The position numbers and the translations under genes are program-made. Below are positions 60,922 to 64,000 of a stretch of DNA of 64,000 bases, piece by piece (the stretch's first letter is position 1; every line of letters begins with the position of its first letter). Source of the DNA: Pseudovibrio sp. Alg231-02 (GTDB lineage: Bacteria > Pseudomonadota > Alphaproteobacteria > Rhizobiales > Stappiaceae); the NCBI RefSeq assembly GCF_900143565.1, contig NZ_FREX01000012.1, positions 62,001 through 126,000 on the forward strand, given 5' to 3'. Under the pieces are notes generated by a model that was not told the origin of the DNA, searched no databases, and was given only the letters and a program-made list of their open reading frames with translations.

Positions 60922-61824
60922 TTACCCTGACTTCCGAAGCAAGTGGATGATGCCGGAGAAGTCGACGTTTTCCCCGCCATTGTTACAGTATTCCTCATAG
61001 AGCCGAGCCGCCTTTTCACCCATTGGTGTGTTAGCTCCGCTCGAATCTGCTGCCTCTTCCGCCAGTAGCAAGTCTTTCAGCATCATTGGCGCTGCAAAGC
61101 CGGGCTTATATTCATTGTTGGCTGGCGACGTCGGAACCGGTCCGGGAATCGGGCAGTAGGAGGTCAAAGACCAACACTGACCGGAGGACTTGGAGGAGAT
61201 GTCGTAAAGCTTCTGTGGGTCCAGACCCAACTTTTCAGCCAAAACAAACGCCTCACAGGTACCGATCATCGAAATACCAAGCAACATGTTGTTACAGATC
61301 TTTGCTGCCTGCCCAGCGCCAGCATCACCGGCATGAACAATCGAGGCTCCCATAATATCCAGGAGCGGCTTAGCCCGTTCAAATGCAGAATCAGGCCCAC
61401 CAACCATAAAGGTCAATGTGCCGTTCGCAGCACCCACAATACCCCCGGAAACCGGAGCATCGACCATGCCCATGCCAGCTTCGCTTGCTGCTTTTGCAAC
61501 ATCGCGACTGCTGTCCACATCAATAGTCGAGCTATCGATAAACAGCGTGCCCTTTGGTGCATGCGCAAGAATTCCATCTTCGCCCGTATACACGGCACGA
61601 ACATGCTTCCCTGCTGGCAGCATGGTAACAACAGCCTGAACGTCGCGAACCGCTTCAACTGCTGACGAAGCAACTTGCCCGCCCGCAGCCTGAAACGCAG
61701 TACGCGCCTCTTCAGAAAGATCTACACCGACGACTTCATGTCCGGCTTTGACAAGATTTGCAGCCATAGGGCCGCCCATATTGCCAAGACCAATAAAAGC
61801 AACGCGAAGAACAGTTTCTCCCAT
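60922..61824 (-). CDS. mmsB: 3-hydroxyisobutyrate dehydrogenase
   Basis: A 300-residue NAD-dependent enzyme that oxidises 3-hydroxyisobutyrate to methylmalonate semialdehyde in valine breakdown. GLGNMGGPMAANLVKAGHEV (residues ~11-30, NAD site), DSSTIDVDSSRDVAK, DAPVSGGIVGAANGTL (substrate site), and KICNNMLLG (catalytic Lys, about 172) are typical. The ATG at 61824 has GGGAGGA upstream. It follows the 3-hydroxyisobutyryl-CoA hydrolase and DUF6163 genes on the same strand. Confidence 0.95.
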   Translation of the reverse strand: MGETVLRVAFIGLGNMGGPMAANLVKAGHEVVGVDLSEEARTAFQAAGGQVASSAVEAVRDVQAVVTMLPAGKHVRAVYTGEDGILAHAPKGTLFIDSSTIDVDSSRDVAKAASEAGMGMVDAPVSGGIVGAANGTLTFMVGGPDSAFERAKPLLDIMGASIVHAGDAGAGQAAKICNNMLLGISMIGTCEAFVLAEKLGLDPQKLYDISSKSSGQCWSLTSYCPIPGPVPTSPANNEYKPGFAAPMMLKDLLLAEEAADSSGANTPMGEKAARLYEEYCNNGGENVDFSGIIHLLRKSG

Positions 61825-61981
61825 TGCATCCTCCCGAAAATCGCCGTCCGTCAGGATTTTGAACATTTAGAACTTGCCCCAAGCTGATCACTTAGGGTTC
61901 GCTCAGATCAATTTGACGTGAACGGCAGTTTGCAAAACAGTAAATTTCAATGAGTTACAGACCAAACTGAACTTTGGTCGA

Positions 61982-62392
61982 TCAGGCCCGTTCCTCTCGC
62001 TCTGCAAGGTAAAGCAGAACGAGATAAAGGGCGATTGCACTGATGTAGAATACGACCTCAGTCGGACTACGACCAAAGACCATAGGAAACACGGAATACA
62101 TCACCACCTGAGCCAGTGAGCGGAACAGCCACATCACTGTTCCCCAGCTGGAAAGCAGCCACAGACCAATGGCAGTCACCAGATCGAGAATAGCGAAAAA
62201 GATAATGGTAGATTGCACTTGTACGCCGACGCTCTCAAACGGAGCACCGTCAATCAGGCGCACACCAAGTATAGCGCCCCAGTAGCTTAGGCCTGCAAAT
62301 AGCATGAAGACGGCAAGCAGCCTGACATACGCATGCAGCAAAAACTGAAAGGAGGGAACCCTCTTCATCAGCTCTACAAAAACGCCAGGCAT
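61982..62392 (-). CDS. DUF6163 membrane protein
   Basis: A 136-residue protein with four membrane segments (near 20-40, 60-80, 85-105 and 110-130), of the small DUF6163 family of Hyphomicrobiales, whose role is not known. It lies between the 3-hydroxyisobutyryl-CoA hydrolase and mmsB genes, with gaps of 57 and 157 nt, so it may be part of the valine operon by position only. Confidence 0.75.
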   Translation of the reverse strand: MPGVFVELMKRVPSFQFLLHAYVRLLAVFMLFAGLSYWGAILGVRLIDGAPFESVGVQVQSTIIFFAILDLVTAIGLWLLSSWGTVMWLFRSLAQVVMYSVFPMVFGRSPTEVVFYISAIALYLVLLYLAEREERA

Positions 62393-62449
62393 ACCTAAAG
62401 CTCCACCTTACAAATCTGCCTCAATCATGGCAGTAAGCCCCTTGCCCCG

Positions 62450-63541
62450 TTAAAATACGAGGTCACCCCCCTTCGGTGACATAAAATGGGCCTCAACATC
62501 AACTGTTTTTATTTCATCCAGGCTTGAATGCTGCCATTTAGGGGCGTGATCCTTATCGATAATCACAGCTCGTACACCCTCATAGAAATCCTTGCCCAGC
62601 AGAATCTGCGAAACAATCCGATGCTCCATGACCATACACTCAGCCATGGAAAGCCCCGCACCGCGCCGCACCTGCTGAAAAGCAACTTCCATGCTGAGCG
62701 GAGACCGCTTGCCAATCGTTTCCAGAGCAGCAACTGCAAAGTCATCATGCTCCGAGCCCTGCAACTTGCGCAGACGGTCCACAACTTCCAGCGTGCTCTC
62801 AGCGCCAAAGCACTCATCCACCACATCCGCTTTGGCATGTAGCGGCGCAGGCCCCGGATCAAACGCATAACGCGCCAGCACAGGCTCTACGTCCTGAGCC
62901 TCACACAGCGCCTCTGCCAACGCAGCCATATCCTCAGACTTCACCGCATGGGTTAAAATGCCGGTCCAGTAGCAATCCGCTTGCCTCAACCGCTCCCCGG
63001 TCATCGCGCAATACATGCCCGTGTTCTGAGGCATCTTCGGCAGGAAGTGACTGCCGCCCACATCCGGGAAGAAACCAATCGCCGTCTCAGGCATGGCAAA
63101 CATCGTCTTCTCACTGCCCACACGATAGGCACCATGAACCGAGATACCGACACCGCCGCCCATCACGATACCATCAAGCAGTGCAATCAAAGGCTTAGCG
63201 TAGCTTTCCATGTAAGTGTTGAGGCGATACTCATCCGCAAAGAACGGCAGGCTCACATCAATTTTCTCAGGCCCGTTTTCGGCAACCTGACGAATATCTC
63301 CGCCCGCGCAAAAGGCCTTTTCACTGTTGCTCTTAATGAGAACATGATGGACCGCATCATCAATCAGCCAGCGCTCCAGTTGCCGGTGCATCGCAACGCA
63401 CATCTCATGTGTCAGCGCATTCAGCGCCTTGGGGCGATTGAGAATGATAAGACCGGCATGGCCCTTCTCTTCAAAAAGAACATCAGTAGTTTCGGACAAG
63501 ACTTCCCCCGCATATTCCTGTTGCACAGCGTACCTATTCAT
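62450..63541 (-). CDS. 3-hydroxyisobutyryl-CoA hydrolase (HIBCH-like)
   Basis: A 363-residue crotonase-fold thioesterase that frees 3-hydroxyisobutyrate from CoA in valine breakdown. Motifs: LNRPKALNALTHEM (~34), FCAGGDIRQV (~77), MGGGVGISVHGAYRVGSE (~126), and MPETAIGFFPDVGGSHFL (Glu/Asp active site, ~149). The ~360 length, longer than hydratases (~260), supports hydrolase. Start at 63541 lacks a strong ribosome site; a TTG at 63499 with GGGGGAAG is an alternative. It lies between the acyl-CoA dehydrogenase and DUF6163 genes. Confidence 0.93.
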   Translation of the reverse strand: MNRYAVQQEYAGEVLSETTDVLFEEKGHAGLIILNRPKALNALTHEMCVAMHRQLERWLIDDAVHHVLIKSNSEKAFCAGGDIRQVAENGPEKIDVSLPFFADEYRLNTYMESYAKPLIALLDGIVMGGGVGISVHGAYRVGSEKTMFAMPETAIGFFPDVGGSHFLPKMPQNTGMYCAMTGERLRQADCYWTGILTHAVKSEDMAALAEALCEAQDVEPVLARYAFDPGPAPLHAKADVVDECFGAESTLEVVDRLRKLQGSEHDDFAVAALETIGKRSPLSMEVAFQQVRRGAGLSMAECMVMEHRIVSQILLGKDFYEGVRAVIIDKDHAPKWQHSSLDEIKTVDVEAHFMSPKGGDLVF

Positions 63542-63660
63542 TTTGCTAAATTTGCTCAGCGTATCTCTGAAAAGTGGCTACCGATTTCCGGATAAAGAAA
63601 CGCAATATAAGAGCCAAAGCAGTTCCCTCCAACCATCCTAAGAAGAACTGCTTCGGCAAC

Positions 63661-64000
63661 TCAAGCTTTCATCAACTCACGCGCCACGATGACGCGCATA
63701 ATCTCGTTGGTTCCTTCCAGTATCTGGTGAACCCGCAAGTCGCGCAAATGACGCTCCAGCGGATAATCCTTCAGATACCCGTAACCACCATGGATCTGCA
63801 GCGCTTCATTGACCACCTTGAAGCCCGTATCCGTCGCAAGCCGCTTGGCCATCGCCGCCATCTTGGTCGCCTGAGGGTCTTTCCGGTCCAGCAGAAACGC
63901 CGCCTTATGCAGCAGCAAACGCGCCGCTTCCAGTTCCGTCGCCATATCCGCAATCTTGAACTGCAGCGCCTGAAACTGAGCCAGCGAGCGCCCGAACTGC
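63661..64000 (-). CDS. Acyl-CoA dehydrogenase, C-terminal part (right edge); probable isobutyryl-CoA dehydrogenase
   Basis: Only the last ~112 residues are present; the frame runs through the right edge. QIHGGYGYLKDYPLERHLRD (FAD- and substrate-binding loop) and ILEGTNEIMRVIVARELM are diagnostic of the C-terminal helical domain of acyl-CoA dehydrogenases. Being just upstream of HIBCH and mmsB suggests isobutyryl-CoA dehydrogenase (valine pathway), but the specificity is not visible in this part. Confidence 0.88.
   Translation of the reverse strand, partial: QFGRSLAQFQALQFKIADMATELEAARLLLHKAAFLLDRKDPQATKMAAMAKRLATDTGFKVVNEALQIHGGYGYLKDYPLERHLRDLRVHQILEGTNEIMRVIVARELMKA

Noticed and set aside
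1-64000. CRISPR arrays, rRNA genes, insertion sequences
   Set aside because: No regularly spaced direct repeats, rRNA segments, transposase or integrase genes were seen.

Overview
The window reads as chromosomal DNA of an alphaproteobacterium, most likely a marine member of the Hyphomicrobiales in or near Stappiaceae (Pseudovibrio-like). That placement is an inference from gene orders and families: yceD-plsX-fabH-ihfA-merR, glyA-nrdR-ribD-ribE-ribH-nusB-thiL, an L,D-transpeptidase beside an LdtR-type MarR regulator, a cytochrome bc1 assembly chaperone, a class I PHA synthase, alphaproteobacterial heme A synthase, and small DUF families (DUF2842, DUF6163, DUF6898-like). Most genes are intact and densely packed, and many operon ends carry clear intrinsic terminators.

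Layout. 1-1167: three small GNAT acetyltransferases, the first cut by the left edge. 1237-6776: recJ, glpX, hom and an alaC-type aminotransferase on the minus strand. 7094-10428: a small lipoprotein, a long AT-rich intergenic stretch, the PHA synthase phaC and a small membrane protein. 10432-13156: an FkbM methyltransferase, rpsI-rplM with a recognisable promoter, and a membrane protein. 13439-15937: an unusual trio of a secreted gluzincin-like peptidase, a leucine-rich-repeat protein and a small secreted Cys-containing protein. 15904-19909: a thioesterase, an ECHDC3-type crotonase, a DUF3052-like protein, a CoA-binding protein and O-acetylhomoserine sulfhydrylase. 20043-21622: ctaA and a DUF2842 protein.

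21652-31513 is a polysaccharide locus whose parts match the holdfast / unipolar-polysaccharide type: NodB-like deacetylase, CelD/HfsK-like acetyltransferase, a Wzz/Wzc-like protein with a degenerate ATPase end, a Wza-like lipoprotein, a GT4 glycosyltransferase, a WcaJ/HfsE-type phosphoglycosyl transferase and a Wzy/HfsC-like polymerase. No flippase is visible. A tRNA-Pro(GGG) follows, then an exported amidohydrolase, then a three-gene remnant of phage or gene-transfer-agent type (GH108 endolysin with a C-terminal membrane anchor, DUF2793 protein, MazG-like protein).

35772-39402 holds a 1020-residue kinase / LytM-like / class III aminotransferase fusion divergent from an Lrp/AsnC regulator, which I consider one of the two most interesting items. 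39506-44602 is the merR-ihfA-fabH-plsX-yceD block with the bc1 chaperone and a BamE-type lipoprotein. 44660-47986 holds a 106-bp palindromic repeat, a tandem DUF417 membrane protein, a thioesterase and an OprB-type porin with a perfect 17-bp palindrome upstream. 48076-51969 has the K+-independent-type H+-pyrophosphatase hppA, an MFS transporter and a tiny membrane protein. 52013-57873 is the glyA to thiL block for one-carbon, riboflavin and thiamine cofactors. 58057-60766 holds a DUF6898-like protein and the L,D-transpeptidase/LdtR pair. 60922-64000 is a valine-catabolism cluster (acyl-CoA dehydrogenase, 3-hydroxyisobutyryl-CoA hydrolase, MmsB) cut by the right edge.

No CRISPR array, rRNA, transposase or integrase was seen. 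Starts were moved from the longest reading frame where a Shine-Dalgarno sequence or signal peptide clearly favoured an internal codon; this is stated per entry.
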